From: DASSTY01 sp035760645
Lineage (GTDB): Bacteria > Gemmatimonadota > Gemmatimonadetes > Gemmatimonadales > GWC2-71-9
Assembly (NCBI GenBank): GCA_035760645.1
Contig: DASTSO010000054.1
Location: forward strand, 1-35,085
Direction of reading: 5' to 3'
DNA: 35,085 nt
Positions 7,002-17,037 of this stretch are shown here, in pieces; position 1 is the first letter of the stretch, and every line of letters begins with the position of its first letter. The notes under the pieces were generated by a model, which was not told the DNA's origin, searched no databases, and saw nothing but the letters and a program-made list of their open reading frames with translations. The position numbers and the translations under genes were made by a program.

Positions 7002-7607
7002 ATGACGGCTGCCGCACAGGTGACACCCGCGCCGCCGCGCGCGGCCCCGCTCCCGCCCACCACGCGTCGCCGGCTCGCGATGCAGGGGGTGAAGGGGCTC
7101 GATGCGCCCGAGGCGCCCGCGTTCGCCCCGTGGTTCCGCTTCGCCCCGGCGCTCTGCGCCGCCTGGACGGCGGTCGGGACCGCGCTGCGCTCGCCGGCGC
7201 TGCTCTGGGCACTGGTGCCGGTGGCCGCGCTCGGCGCGGCGCGAACACGGCATCCGTTCGAGACCCTCGTCTACGACCGGCTGCTGCGGCCGTGGCTCCG
7301 CACGCCCGCGCTGCCGCCCTACGGCACGCCGCGCCGGATCGCGTGCGCGACGGCCGCGGTGTGGCTCACCGGCAACGGGCTCGCGTTCCATCGCGGCCGG
7401 CCGCGACTCGGCACCGGGCTGGGGCTGGGGCTGGTCGCGGCCGCGCTCGTCCCCGCCACGACCGACTTCTGCATTCCCTCGTTCGTCTACGGCCTGGTGA
7501 CCGGGTTCCCCGCGGGCGGGTGCCCCTGGGAGCCCGCGAGCGAGCCGGCGAGCAGCCGCACGGCCGCGGGGGTCTCTCGACCGGCGCCGCCCGGGGCCGT
7601 TATTTAG
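7002..7607 (+). CDS. DUF4395-like integral membrane protein, 201 aa
   Basis: Inner-membrane protein of unknown function. After a proline-rich N-terminal segment (1-45) comes FAPWFRFAPALCAAWTAVG and about four hydrophobic helices, with the FCIPSFVYGL motif near residue 165 that resembles the DUF4395 C-terminal signature. The last 30 residues are polar and Ser/Ala-rich. The ATG at 7002 is chosen over an in-frame upstream ATG because AGGAGGT ends 6 nt before it. It is followed 27 nt later by the CBS-domain gene, so a plus-strand operon of DUF4395, CBS and flippase genes is likely. The family match is from memory of motifs and moderately sure. Confidence 0.75.
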   Translation: MTAAAQVTPAPPRAAPLPPTTRRRLAMQGVKGLDAPEAPAFAPWFRFAPALCAAWTAVGTALRSPALLWALVPVAALGAARTRHPFETLVYDRLLRPWLRTPALPPYGTPRRIACATAAVWLTGNGLAFHRGRPRLGTGLGLGLVAAALVPATTDFCIPSFVYGLVTGFPAGGCPWEPASEPASSRTAAGVSRPAPPGAVI

Positions 7608-7634
7608 GAGGACGACCTCCTTCCGGAGCGGCCC

Positions 7635-8069
7635 ATGCCTACCGTCCGCGATCTCCTCCTCCACAAGGGGGGCGAGCTGGCGTCGATCGCCCCCACCGCC
7701 TCCGCCCTCGCCGCCGCGCAGCAGATGAACGACCGCCGCATCGGCAGCCTCCTCGTTCTCGAGGGCGACACGCTCGCCGGCATCTTCACCGAGCGCGACA
7801 TCCTGCGGCGCGTGGTGGCCGCGGGCCGCGACCCGGCGGCGACCCCGGTGCGCGAGGTGATGACGAGCCCGGTCCTCACCTGCGTGCCCGAGACGAGCCT
7901 CGACGAGTGCGCCGCCATCATGACCACGCACCGCATCCGCCACCTCCCCGTCGCCGGCGGCCAGGGGCTGCAGGGGATGGTGAGCATCGGCGACGTGCTC
8001 GCCTTCCAGGTGCGCGAACACGAGGCCACGATCCAGTACATGAACAGCTACATGTTCGACGTGCGCTAG
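7635..8069 (+). CDS. Tandem CBS-domain protein, 144 aa
   Basis: Stand-alone Bateman module: two CBS motifs, each with the beta-strand/helix pattern, first around RIGSLLVLEGDTLAGIFTERD and second around HRIRHLPVAGGQGLQGMVSIGDV. Such modules bind adenosine nucleotides (AMP, ATP, SAM) and act as energy sensors when attached to or partnered with another protein. No catalytic domain is fused. TERDILRRV and SIGDVLAF are the typical ligand-binding TxxD/SxxD positions. GGAG sits 7 nt before the ATG at 7635. The downstream MprF-like membrane gene starts only 3 nt after its stop, so the two are probably co-translated; whether CBS regulates the flippase is speculation. Confidence 0.92.
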   Translation: MPTVRDLLLHKGGELASIAPTASALAAAQQMNDRRIGSLLVLEGDTLAGIFTERDILRRVVAAGRDPAATPVREVMTSPVLTCVPETSLDECAAIMTTHRIRHLPVAGGQGLQGMVSIGDVLAFQVREHEATIQYMNSYMFDVR

Positions 8070-8072
8070 CCG

Positions 8073-9659
8073 GTGGCGGCGGCGGCACCGGAGCGCCGGC
8101 CGAGCGGGACGCGGCGCGCGCTCTCGCTCGCGCTCGACGTCGTGCTCTTCGCCGTCGCGCTCGTCGTGCTGCGGAAGGTGCTCACGCAGTACGACCTCGG
8201 CGACGTGCTCGGCGCGGTGGGCGAGATCGGCCCGGCGTATCTCGTCGCCGCGCTCGTCGTCACGGCGCTGGGCTACGCGGCGCTGGTGGGCTACGACTAT
8301 CTGTCGCTGCGGCTCGTCGAGCGGCCGGTGCCGCTCGCGCAGATGTGGCTCCCGTCGTTCATCAGCTGGGCGGTGAGCCAGAGCGCGCCGGTCTCCATCC
8401 TCACGGGGGGCGGGCTGCGGGTGCGGCTCTTCGCCGGGATCGGCCTCTCGCCGGCGGAGACGGCCGCCGTGGCGGCGGTGAACGTCGTCACCTACGCGCT
8501 CGGGCTCTTCACCGTGGCGGGTGTCGCGTTCCTCTTCTCGCCGGTGCGGATCCCGCCGGGGCTGCATCTGCCGCTCGCGAATCTGCGGCCGGTGGGCGTG
8601 CTCTTCCTCTGTATCGTCGCGGGCGTGCTCGTCGCCGGGTGGCGGGGGGTGGGGACGCTGCGGCTCTGGCGCTGGAAGCTCGAGATCCCGTCGGTGGGCT
8701 TCCTCGTCCGCCAGCTCGCCGTCTCCTCGGCCGACTGGGTGCTGAGCTCGGGCGCGCTCTACGCCCTCCTTCTCGCGGCGGGGCCGGTGCCGTACCTGCA
8801 CTTCCTCACCACGTTCCTCTTCGCGCAGATCGTCACCCAGGTCGTCCCGCTCCCGGGCGGGATCGGCGTCTTCGAGGCGGTGGTGCTGCTGCTGCGGCCG
8901 AGCGCGGCGACGGCGACGGCGATGACGGCGGCGCTGCTCCTCTACCGCGTCCTCTACTATCTCCTCCCGCTCCTCACCGCCGCCGCGCTGCTCGGCGTCC
9001 TGCAGCACCAGCAGGGGCGACGGGTGCTGCCGGCGCCGGTGCGGCGGCTCTCGCGCACCCTCGCGCCGCACGTCTTCGCGGTGCTCACCTTCGTGGGCGG
9101 GGCGTTCCTGCTCCTCACGGGGACGATTCCCGCGAGCCCGCACCGGCTCGCGGGGATCGCGCACCTCCTGCCGCTCGCCGTGATCGAGGGCTCGCACTTC
9201 CTGGGCAGCATCGTCGGCGTCGCGCTCATTCTCCTCGCCTGGGGGCTCGAGCGCCGGCTCCGCGGCGCGTGGCGCTTCACCGTGATCCTCATGTTCCTCG
9301 GCGTGCCGCTCATGCTGCTCCGGGGGCTCGACTACGTGAGCGCCGCCGTGCTCGCCGTGCTGCTGCTCCTGCTGCTCCCGTCGCGGCGCGCCTTCTACCG
9401 CCGCTCGCCGCTCACCACCGAGCCGCTGGGCACCGGCTGGGTCGCGGCGACCCTGCTCGCGCTCGCGGCGCTCGTGTGGCTCGGCTTCTTCGCCAACCGC
9501 CACGTCGAGTACGCGGGCGACCTGTGGTGGCAGTTCGCGCTCGACCAGAGCGCGCCGCGCGCGCTCAGGGCCGGCGTGGGGGTGGCGGTGACGCTGGTCG
9601 TCTGGGTCCTGGCGCGGCTGGTGCAGCGGGCGCGGGTGCGGTGGATGGGGCGGGGGTGA
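8073..9659 (+). CDS. MprF-like lysylphosphatidylglycerol flippase (membrane domain only), 528 aa
   Basis: Polytopic inner-membrane protein with about 13-14 hydrophobic helices. The signature VVPLPGGIGVFEAVVLLL (about 258-275) and TGGGLRVRLF (111-120) identify the lysylphosphatidylglycerol synthase transmembrane region (UPF0104/MprF N-terminal type). Residues near 480-505 (FFANRHVEYAGDLWWQFALD) match the last part of the full-length MprF membrane domain. The protein ends there, with no DUF2156 aminoacyl-transferase domain, and no such domain follows in any frame before the convergent gene at 9679. It could flip aminoacylated or other lipids made elsewhere. The start is GTG at 8073, only 3 nt after the CBS gene; no good in-frame ATG is nearby. 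Confidence 0.88.
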   Translation: MAAAAPERRPSGTRRALSLALDVVLFAVALVVLRKVLTQYDLGDVLGAVGEIGPAYLVAALVVTALGYAALVGYDYLSLRLVERPVPLAQMWLPSFISWAVSQSAPVSILTGGGLRVRLFAGIGLSPAETAAVAAVNVVTYALGLFTVAGVAFLFSPVRIPPGLHLPLANLRPVGVLFLCIVAGVLVAGWRGVGTLRLWRWKLEIPSVGFLVRQLAVSSADWVLSSGALYALLLAAGPVPYLHFLTTFLFAQIVTQVVPLPGGIGVFEAVVLLLRPSAATATAMTAALLLYRVLYYLLPLLTAAALLGVLQHQQGRRVLPAPVRRLSRTLAPHVFAVLTFVGGAFLLLTGTIPASPHRLAGIAHLLPLAVIEGSHFLGSIVGVALILLAWGLERRLRGAWRFTVILMFLGVPLMLLRGLDYVSAAVLAVLLLLLLPSRRAFYRRSPLTTEPLGTGWVAATLLALAALVWLGFFANRHVEYAGDLWWQFALDQSAPRALRAGVGVAVTLVVWVLARLVQRARVRWMGRG

Positions 9660-9678
9660 TTCGGGGCGCGGCGACCCC

Positions 9679-10860
9679 TCAGGGCCGGCCCAGCACCTGT
9701 CCCGCGATGACCAGCCGCTGGATCTCGCTCGTCCCCTCGTAGATCCGGAGCGCCCGCACCTCGCGGTAGAGCCGCTCCACCGGCGACTCGGCCACCACGC
9801 CGCGGCCGCCGAGGAGCTGGACGGCGTCGTCGATGACGCGCTGGGCGGCCTCGGTGGCGTAGAGCTTCGCCATCGCCGCCTCGCGCGTGATGCGCTCGGC
9901 GCCCGCGTCCTTCGTCCACGCGGCGCGGTAGACGAGGAGCGCGCTCGCGTCGATCGCCGTGGCCATGTCGGCGAGCTTCGCCTGGGTGAGCTGAAAGTCG
10001 GCGAGCCGCTGCCCGAAGGCGCGCCGCGAAGTGGTCCACGCGAGCGCCTCGTCGAGCGCACGGCGCGCCAGGCCGAGGGCGGCGGCGCCGACGGTGGGGC
10101 GGAAGACGTCGAGCGTGCCGAGCGCGACGCGGAGCCCCTTGCCCGGCTCGCCGAGGCGCGCGGCGTCGCTCACGCGGCAGCGCTCGAAGCGGAGCGTGCC
10201 GAGCGGGTGCGGGGCGACGACGTCGATCCGCTCCGTGACCGCGAGCCCCGGCGCGTCGGCGTCGACGACGAAGGCGCCGAAGGCCGGCTTCCCGTCCGCG
10301 TCGAGCTCGGGGGTGCGCGCGAAGACGACGTAGAAGTCGGCGACACCCGCGTTCGAGATCCAGGTCTTCTCGCCCTCGAGCACCCAGGCCGCGCCGTCGC
10401 GGCGCGCGGTCGTCGTCATCGCGGCGACGTCGGAGCCCGCCTCGCGCTCCGAGAGCGCGAAGGCGCCCACCTTGAGCCCGGCGCCCACCTCGGGGAGATA
10501 GGCGCGCCGCTGCCGCTCGGTGCCGAAGAGGGTGATCGGCCCGCTGCCCAGCCCCTGCATCGCGAAGGCGAAGTCGGCGAGCGCCGCGTGGCGGGCGAGC
10601 GTCTCGCGGACGAGGCAGAGCGCGCGCACGTCGAGCCGCTCGCGCACGCCGCCCTGCGCCGCGGGCACCACCCACCGGAGCCAGCCGTCCTCGCCCAGCT
10701 CGCCGACGAGCGCGCGGCAGGCGGCGTCGAGCGCGGCCCCCCGGTGCGCGCCGCCGGCGATCGGCTCCACCGCCTCCGCCGCCCACGCGTCGAGCTCGCG
10801 CGCGAGCCGGCGGTGATCGTCGTCGAAGAACGGCCAGTCGAGAAAGCTCGTGTCCGCCAT
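9679..10860 (-). CDS. Acyl-CoA dehydrogenase, 393 aa
   Basis: FAD-dependent alpha,beta-dehydrogenation of an acyl-CoA, cytoplasmic. The order is the family standard: helical N-domain, beta-domain with GAFALSEREAGSDVAAM (FAD/substrate contact) and KTWISNAGVADFYVVFART, and C-terminal helical domain with FGQRLADFQLTQAKLADM and LLGGRGVVAESPVERLYREVR. The catalytic base is Glu375 in YEGTSEIQRL, placed as in short-chain, medium-chain and glutaryl-CoA dehydrogenases. It lies 11 nt after the crotonase gene at the distal end of the second catabolic run. In the 2-aminobenzoyl-CoA pathway it would act on a dicarboxylic acyl-CoA after ring opening (inference). It converges on the flippase gene with a 19-nt gap. 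Confidence 0.93.
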   Translation of the reverse strand: MADTSFLDWPFFDDDHRRLARELDAWAAEAVEPIAGGAHRGAALDAACRALVGELGEDGWLRWVVPAAQGGVRERLDVRALCLVRETLARHAALADFAFAMQGLGSGPITLFGTERQRRAYLPEVGAGLKVGAFALSEREAGSDVAAMTTTARRDGAAWVLEGEKTWISNAGVADFYVVFARTPELDADGKPAFGAFVVDADAPGLAVTERIDVVAPHPLGTLRFERCRVSDAARLGEPGKGLRVALGTLDVFRPTVGAAALGLARRALDEALAWTTSRRAFGQRLADFQLTQAKLADMATAIDASALLVYRAAWTKDAGAERITREAAMAKLYATEAAQRVIDDAVQLLGGRGVVAESPVERLYREVRALRIYEGTSEIQRLVIAGQVLGRP

Positions 10861-10871
10861 CCGCGCGCTCC

Positions 10872-11699
10872 TCAGTCGCCCTCGAAGACGACCGGCTTCT
10901 TCGCGACGAACGCCTCGTAGGCGCGGCGGAAGTCGCGCGTCTGCATGCAGAGCGCCTGCGCCTGCGCCTCCGCCTCGATCGCCTGGTCCACGCCCATGCT
11001 CCACTCCTGGTGGAGCATCTGCTTCGTCATCGCGTGCGCGAAGGTGGGCCCGTCGGCCAGTGCGCGCGCGAGCGCCTGCGCCTCGCCCAGGAGCGTCTCG
11101 GGCGACACGAGGCGGTTGTAGAAGCCCCAGCGCTCGGCCTCCTCGCCGGGCAGCGTGCGGCCGGTGAAGAGAAGCTCGCTCGCGCGGCCCTGGCCGATGA
11201 TCCGCGGGAGGATGGCGCAGGCGCCCATGTCGGCGCCCGAGAGCCCGACGCGCACGAAGAGGAAGGCGACCTTGCTGCGCGCGGTGCCGAGGCGGAGGTC
11301 GGCGGCCATCGCCATGATGGCCCCCGCGCCGACGCAGACGCCGTCCACCGCGGCGACGATCGGCTGCGGGCAGGCGCGCATCGACTTCACCAGCTCGCCG
11401 GTGAGGCGCGTGAAGGCGAGGAGCTCGTCGGTGCGCCCCGCCTCCTGCATCCGCACCAGCGGGCCGATGATCTCGTGCACGTCGCCGCCGGAGCAGAAGT
11501 TCTCGCCGGCGCCGGTGAGCACGATCGCCTTCACCTCATCCGTGTAGCGGAGCCGGTGGAAGGTGTCCGTCAGCTCGGCGTAGGCCTCGAAGGTGAGCGG
11601 GTTCTTCCGCTCGGGCCGGTCGAGCGTGATCGTGGCGACGGGGCCGTCGACCTGCCAGCGGAAGTGGCGGGGGGCGATCTCGGGGACGGGTCGGGTCAC
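10872..11699 (-). CDS. Enoyl-CoA hydratase/isomerase (crotonase) family protein, 275 aa
   Basis: Crotonase fold with oxyanion-hole segments NFCSGGD (67-73) and GVCVGAGAIMAMAAD (120-134). Against classical enoyl-CoA hydratase the two catalytic Glu positions are Ile128 and Phe148, so it is unlikely to be an ordinary hydratase. Asp157 in GLSGADMGACAILPR aligns with the catalytic Asp of dienoyl-CoA isomerases. Ring-cleaving or isomerising chemistry on a cyclic or dienoyl-CoA intermediate is therefore plausible in this aromatic-CoA cluster. The start is GTG at 11699, which overlaps the stop of the luciferase-like gene as GTGA; the N-terminus PVPEIAPRHFRW fits family members. The family call is secure, the reaction open. 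Confidence 0.9.
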   Translation of the reverse strand: MTRPVPEIAPRHFRWQVDGPVATITLDRPERKNPLTFEAYAELTDTFHRLRYTDEVKAIVLTGAGENFCSGGDVHEIIGPLVRMQEAGRTDELLAFTRLTGELVKSMRACPQPIVAAVDGVCVGAGAIMAMAADLRLGTARSKVAFLFVRVGLSGADMGACAILPRIIGQGRASELLFTGRTLPGEEAERWGFYNRLVSPETLLGEAQALARALADGPTFAHAMTKQMLHQEWSMGVDQAIEAEAQAQALCMQTRDFRRAYEAFVAKKPVVFEGD

Positions 11700-12742
11700 G
11701 GGGCCTCTCCGGCGGTCAGGGCAAAGGCATCGGCGACGAGCTCGTAGGAGCGCTTCCGCGCCGCGTGGTCGTGCGTGATCGTCACCAGCAGCACCTCGTC
11801 GGCGGCGTACTCGCGCGCGATGGCCTCGATGCCGGCCCGCACCGCCGCGGGGTCGCCCACGACGGCGCGGCGGCCGACGGGCAGCGCGCGCGGGGACTCG
11901 CCCTCGGCGGCGAGGAATGCCTGCGCCGTCTCGACCGGGGGCACCGGGATGAAGCGGCCGCGCAGGAAGAGGGCGCGCACCATCCGGTAGCTCGCGGCGA
12001 GGCGCTGGGCTTCGGCGTCCGTCTCGGCGCAGAGCGCCCAGACGCCGACCGCGACGTGGGGCCGTTCCTGCCAGCGCGAGGGCCGGAACGTCTCGCGGTA
12101 GCGCGCGGCGACCGCGGCGCCCGTGGGCGAGATGAAGTCGGCGAAGGCGTAGGGCAGCCCGAGCTCCGCGGCCCAGATCCCGCTCTGCGGCGACGAGCCC
12201 AGGAGCCACGGCTCGGGGACGTGCGGCCGGCCCGGGAGCAGCGCGGCGTAGCGGCGGAACGGGTGCGTCGCCGGGAGGTCGCCGGCGAAGTGGCCGAGGA
12301 GCTCCGCGAGCTGCTCGGGGAAGTCGTCGGGCGCCATCGCGCGGCGGTCGCGCTGGAGCGCGAAGGCGGTCGCGGGATCGCTTCCCGGCGCGCGGCCCAG
12401 CCCGAGGTCGATGCGGTCGGGGTAGAGCGCGCTCAGCATGCTGAACGTCTCGGCCACCTTGAGCGGGCTGTAGTGCGGCAGCATGACGCCGCCGCTCCCG
12501 ACGCGGATGCGCGCCGTCACCTGCGCGATCGGGCCGATGAGCGCCTCGGGGCTCGCGCCGGCGAGCATCGGTGAGGCGTGGTGCTCGGCCACCCAGTAGC
12601 GCTGGTAGCCCAGCCGGTCGGCGAGCCGGGCGAGGTCGAGCGAGTGCCGCAGCGCGTCGGCGCCGGTCGAGCCCTCGGCGATCGGCGCCTGGTCGAGGAC
12701 GCCGAGGCGGAGCGGGACGCCGTCGCTCACGCCGTCGCTCAT
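11696..12742 (-). CDS. Luciferase-like flavin-dependent oxidoreductase (LLM class), 348 aa
   Basis: Bacterial-luciferase-fold TIM-barrel enzyme using reduced FMN or F420, of the group with MsnO8-type members. Typical segments are GVLDQAPIAEGST (11-23), YQRYWVAEHHASPMLAGASPE, RIRVGSGGVMLPHYSPLKVAE, RIDLGLGRAPGSDP and PWLLGSSPQSGIWAAELG. The C-terminus YAADEVLLVTITHDHAARKRSYELVADAF is the usual family ending. The substrate is unknown; an oxygenase step or F420/FMN-linked reduction is possible. The ATG at 12742 is used; a GTG at 12754 that overlaps the aldo/keto reductase stop (GTGA) would add four residues and fits the coupling style of this operon. It is an addition to the known anthranilyl-CoA gene set. 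Confidence 0.88.
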   Translation of the reverse strand: MSDGVSDGVPLRLGVLDQAPIAEGSTGADALRHSLDLARLADRLGYQRYWVAEHHASPMLAGASPEALIGPIAQVTARIRVGSGGVMLPHYSPLKVAETFSMLSALYPDRIDLGLGRAPGSDPATAFALQRDRRAMAPDDFPEQLAELLGHFAGDLPATHPFRRYAALLPGRPHVPEPWLLGSSPQSGIWAAELGLPYAFADFISPTGAAVAARYRETFRPSRWQERPHVAVGVWALCAETDAEAQRLAASYRMVRALFLRGRFIPVPPVETAQAFLAAEGESPRALPVGRRAVVGDPAAVRAGIEAIAREYAADEVLLVTITHDHAARKRSYELVADAFALTAGEAP

Positions 12743-12750
12743 CGCGGCGC

Positions 12751-13686
12751 TCACGTCGCCCGCGCCACGATCTTGTCCACCTCGGCGCGCTCCGCGACGC
12801 TCAGCCGCCAGCCGGCCGTCGCGGCGTTGGCGCGGACCTGCTCCTCCTTCGTCGCCCCCGCGATCACCGAGGCGACCACGGGGTGGGCGAGGAGCCAGGC
12901 GAAGGCGAGCTCGAGGAGCGTGTGGCCCCGGGTGCCGGCCCAGCGGATCAGCGTCTCCACCACGTCGAGGTTGGCGTCGCTGAGCCAGCGCCCGTAGGAG
13001 CCGCCTTCCGCGAGGCGGGTGCCCTCGGGGAGCGGGCGGCCCTTCCGGTACTTCCCCGTGAGCAGCCCGCTCGCGAGCGGGAAGTAGGGGAGGAAGGCGA
13101 GCCCCGCGCGCGCGCACTCGGCGAGCACCGCCTGCTCGGGCTCGCGGTGCACGAGGCTGTACTCGTTCTGCACGCTCACGAAGCGCGCGCCGCCGCGCTG
13201 CGCGGCCGCCGTCTCGGCCGCCTGGAGCTGCGGGACGTCGAAGTTCGAGCAGCCGATCTCGCGCACCTTCCCCGCGCGCACCAGCTCGTCCATCGCGCCC
13301 AGCGTGTCGGCGATCGGCACCGCGGGGTCCGGCGTGTGGAGCTGGTAGAGGTCGATCACGTCCACGCCGAGGCGCCGGAGACTGTCCTCGCACGCCTGCC
13401 GCACGTACTCGGGGCGCGCGCCCTGGCGCTGCTCGTCGAACTTCATCCCGAACTTGGTGGCGATCACTGCGCGGTCGCGGCGGCCGCGTTCGCGGAGCGC
13501 GCGGCCGAGGTACTCCTCACTCAGGCCTGTGCCGTAGATGTCGGCGGTGTCGAAGAAGGTGATCCCCGCGTCGAGCGCGGCGTGCACCACGCGCGCGGTG
13601 GCCGCGGCATCGAGCCGGCGGCCGAAGTTGTTGCAGCCGAGGCCGATGACCGAAACCTCGAGCGCGCCGATCCTCCGTGTATCCAT
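12751..13686 (-). CDS. Aldo/keto reductase, 311 aa
   Basis: NADPH-dependent carbonyl reductase with the (beta/alpha)8 fold. The catalytic tetrad is complete: Asp46 and Tyr51 in FDTADIYGTG, Lys78 in IATKFG and His117 in LYQLHTPDP. Further signatures are GKVREIGCSNF, VQNEYSLVHREPE and the cofactor-binding VIAGATKEEQVRANAATAGW near the C-terminus. The length and LSEEYLGRAL follow the AKR families of YajO/Kvbeta type. The ATG at 13686 is the natural start. It lies 42 nt downstream of the SDR gene and overlaps or abuts the LLM gene, so it is part of the same minus-strand unit; it could reduce a ring ketone or aldehyde, but nothing in the sequence names the substrate. Confidence 0.92.
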   Translation of the reverse strand: MDTRRIGALEVSVIGLGCNNFGRRLDAAATARVVHAALDAGITFFDTADIYGTGLSEEYLGRALRERGRRDRAVIATKFGMKFDEQRQGARPEYVRQACEDSLRRLGVDVIDLYQLHTPDPAVPIADTLGAMDELVRAGKVREIGCSNFDVPQLQAAETAAAQRGGARFVSVQNEYSLVHREPEQAVLAECARAGLAFLPYFPLASGLLTGKYRKGRPLPEGTRLAEGGSYGRWLSDANLDVVETLIRWAGTRGHTLLELAFAWLLAHPVVASVIAGATKEEQVRANAATAGWRLSVAERAEVDKIVARAT

Positions 13687-13728
13687 CGTCGTCCCTCCCG
13701 CGTGGTCCGAGAGGAAGGATACACGGGC

Positions 13729-14517
13729 CTAGAGCAACTCGCCCCCCGCCACCACGATCGCCTGTCCGGTCACGGCGCTCGCGCCCGGCGAGCAGAGCCA
13801 GGCGACCGCGTCCGCCACCTCGGCGGGCTGGATCAGCGAGCCGCGCGGGATGGTGCGCACGATGAGCGCCTTCGCCTCCTCCTCGGAGCGGCCGGTGGCC
13901 TGGCGGATGTTGTCCACCGCGGCCTGCGCCATGTCGGTCTCGGTGTAGCCGGGGCAGACGGCGTTCACCGTGATCCCCTGCCGCACCACCTCGTGGGAGA
14001 GCGAGCGCGTGAGGCCCAGCAGCCCGTGCTTCGCCGCGGAATAGGCGGCGAGGCGCGCGTGGCCCTTGAGCGCCGCCGTCGAGGCGATGTTGACGATCCG
14101 GCCCCGGCCCGCGGCGAGCATGTCGGGGAGCGCGCGCTGGCTGCAGAGGAAGGCGCCGGTGAGATTGGCGGCGAGGATGTGCTCGAAGCGCTGGCGTGTG
14201 AGATCGAGGAAGGCGGTCGCGTCACCCTCGCCGGCGTTGTTGACGAGGATGGCGACGGGCCCGAGCGCCGCGCGGGCGCGCTGGAAGGCGCCGTGCACCG
14301 CGTTCTCGTCGGTGACGTCGCAGACGGCGGTCGTCACCTCGACGGCGTGCTCCTCCATGAGCTGCTTCGCCGTCTCCTCGAGCGGCCCCGCGCGGCGGCC
14401 CAGCAGCGTGAGGCGCGCGCCCCGGCGCGCGAGCTCGTCGGCGATCGCGGCGCCGATGCCGCGGCCGCCACCGGTGACGACGGCGTGGTGGTCGGCGAGG
14501 GGGAGGGGAGTCGTCAT
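13729..14517 (-). CDS. Short-chain dehydrogenase/reductase, 262 aa
   Basis: Classical SDR, NAD(P)-dependent, cytoplasmic. TGGGRGIG at 15-22 binds the cofactor, NNAG is at 93-96, and the catalytic residues are Ser146 (IVNIASTA), Tyr159 and Lys163 (YSAAKHG). CPGYTETDMA follows the active site, as in 3-hydroxyacyl-CoA/3-oxoacyl reductases. GRRA after beta-2 hints at NADPH or NADP preference, though NADH cannot be excluded. It is 25 nt downstream of the fused monooxygenase/reductase gene, so it may oxidise or reduce an alicyclic CoA ester made by that enzyme, in the manner of the dehydrogenases in 2-aminobenzoyl-CoA clusters. The specific substrate is inferred from position only. Confidence 0.92.
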   Translation of the reverse strand: MTTPLPLADHHAVVTGGGRGIGAAIADELARRGARLTLLGRRAGPLEETAKQLMEEHAVEVTTAVCDVTDENAVHGAFQRARAALGPVAILVNNAGEGDATAFLDLTRQRFEHILAANLTGAFLCSQRALPDMLAAGRGRIVNIASTAALKGHARLAAYSAAKHGLLGLTRSLSHEVVRQGITVNAVCPGYTETDMAQAAVDNIRQATGRSEEEAKALIVRTIPRGSLIQPAEVADAVAWLCSPGASAVTGQAIVVAGGELL

Positions 14518-14542
14518 GGCGGTCGCAGGCGGTGGAGGGCGG

Positions 14543-16972
<2,430 letters not shown>

Positions 16973-17037
16973 GCGCGGAAGGTAAGGGGGGATCACGCGA
17001 GCGCCACGGTGCGGCGCCGCCCGCCCGACCGCGTCGG

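Noticed and set aside
8073..9659. Frameshift having removed a DUF2156 domain from the MprF-like gene
   Set aside because: Only 19 nt separate its stop from the convergent acyl-CoA dehydrogenase gene, and no frame there encodes DUF2156 sequence.
5981..9742. A 1253-codon plus-strand open frame through the GNAT-flippase region
   Set aside because: It is an Arg/Gly/Ala-rich shadow frame of the real genes in another phase; no domain and no plausible codon use. Similar long Arg-rich frames (e.g. 14066-17095 plus, 6960-10061 minus) were rejected for the same reason.
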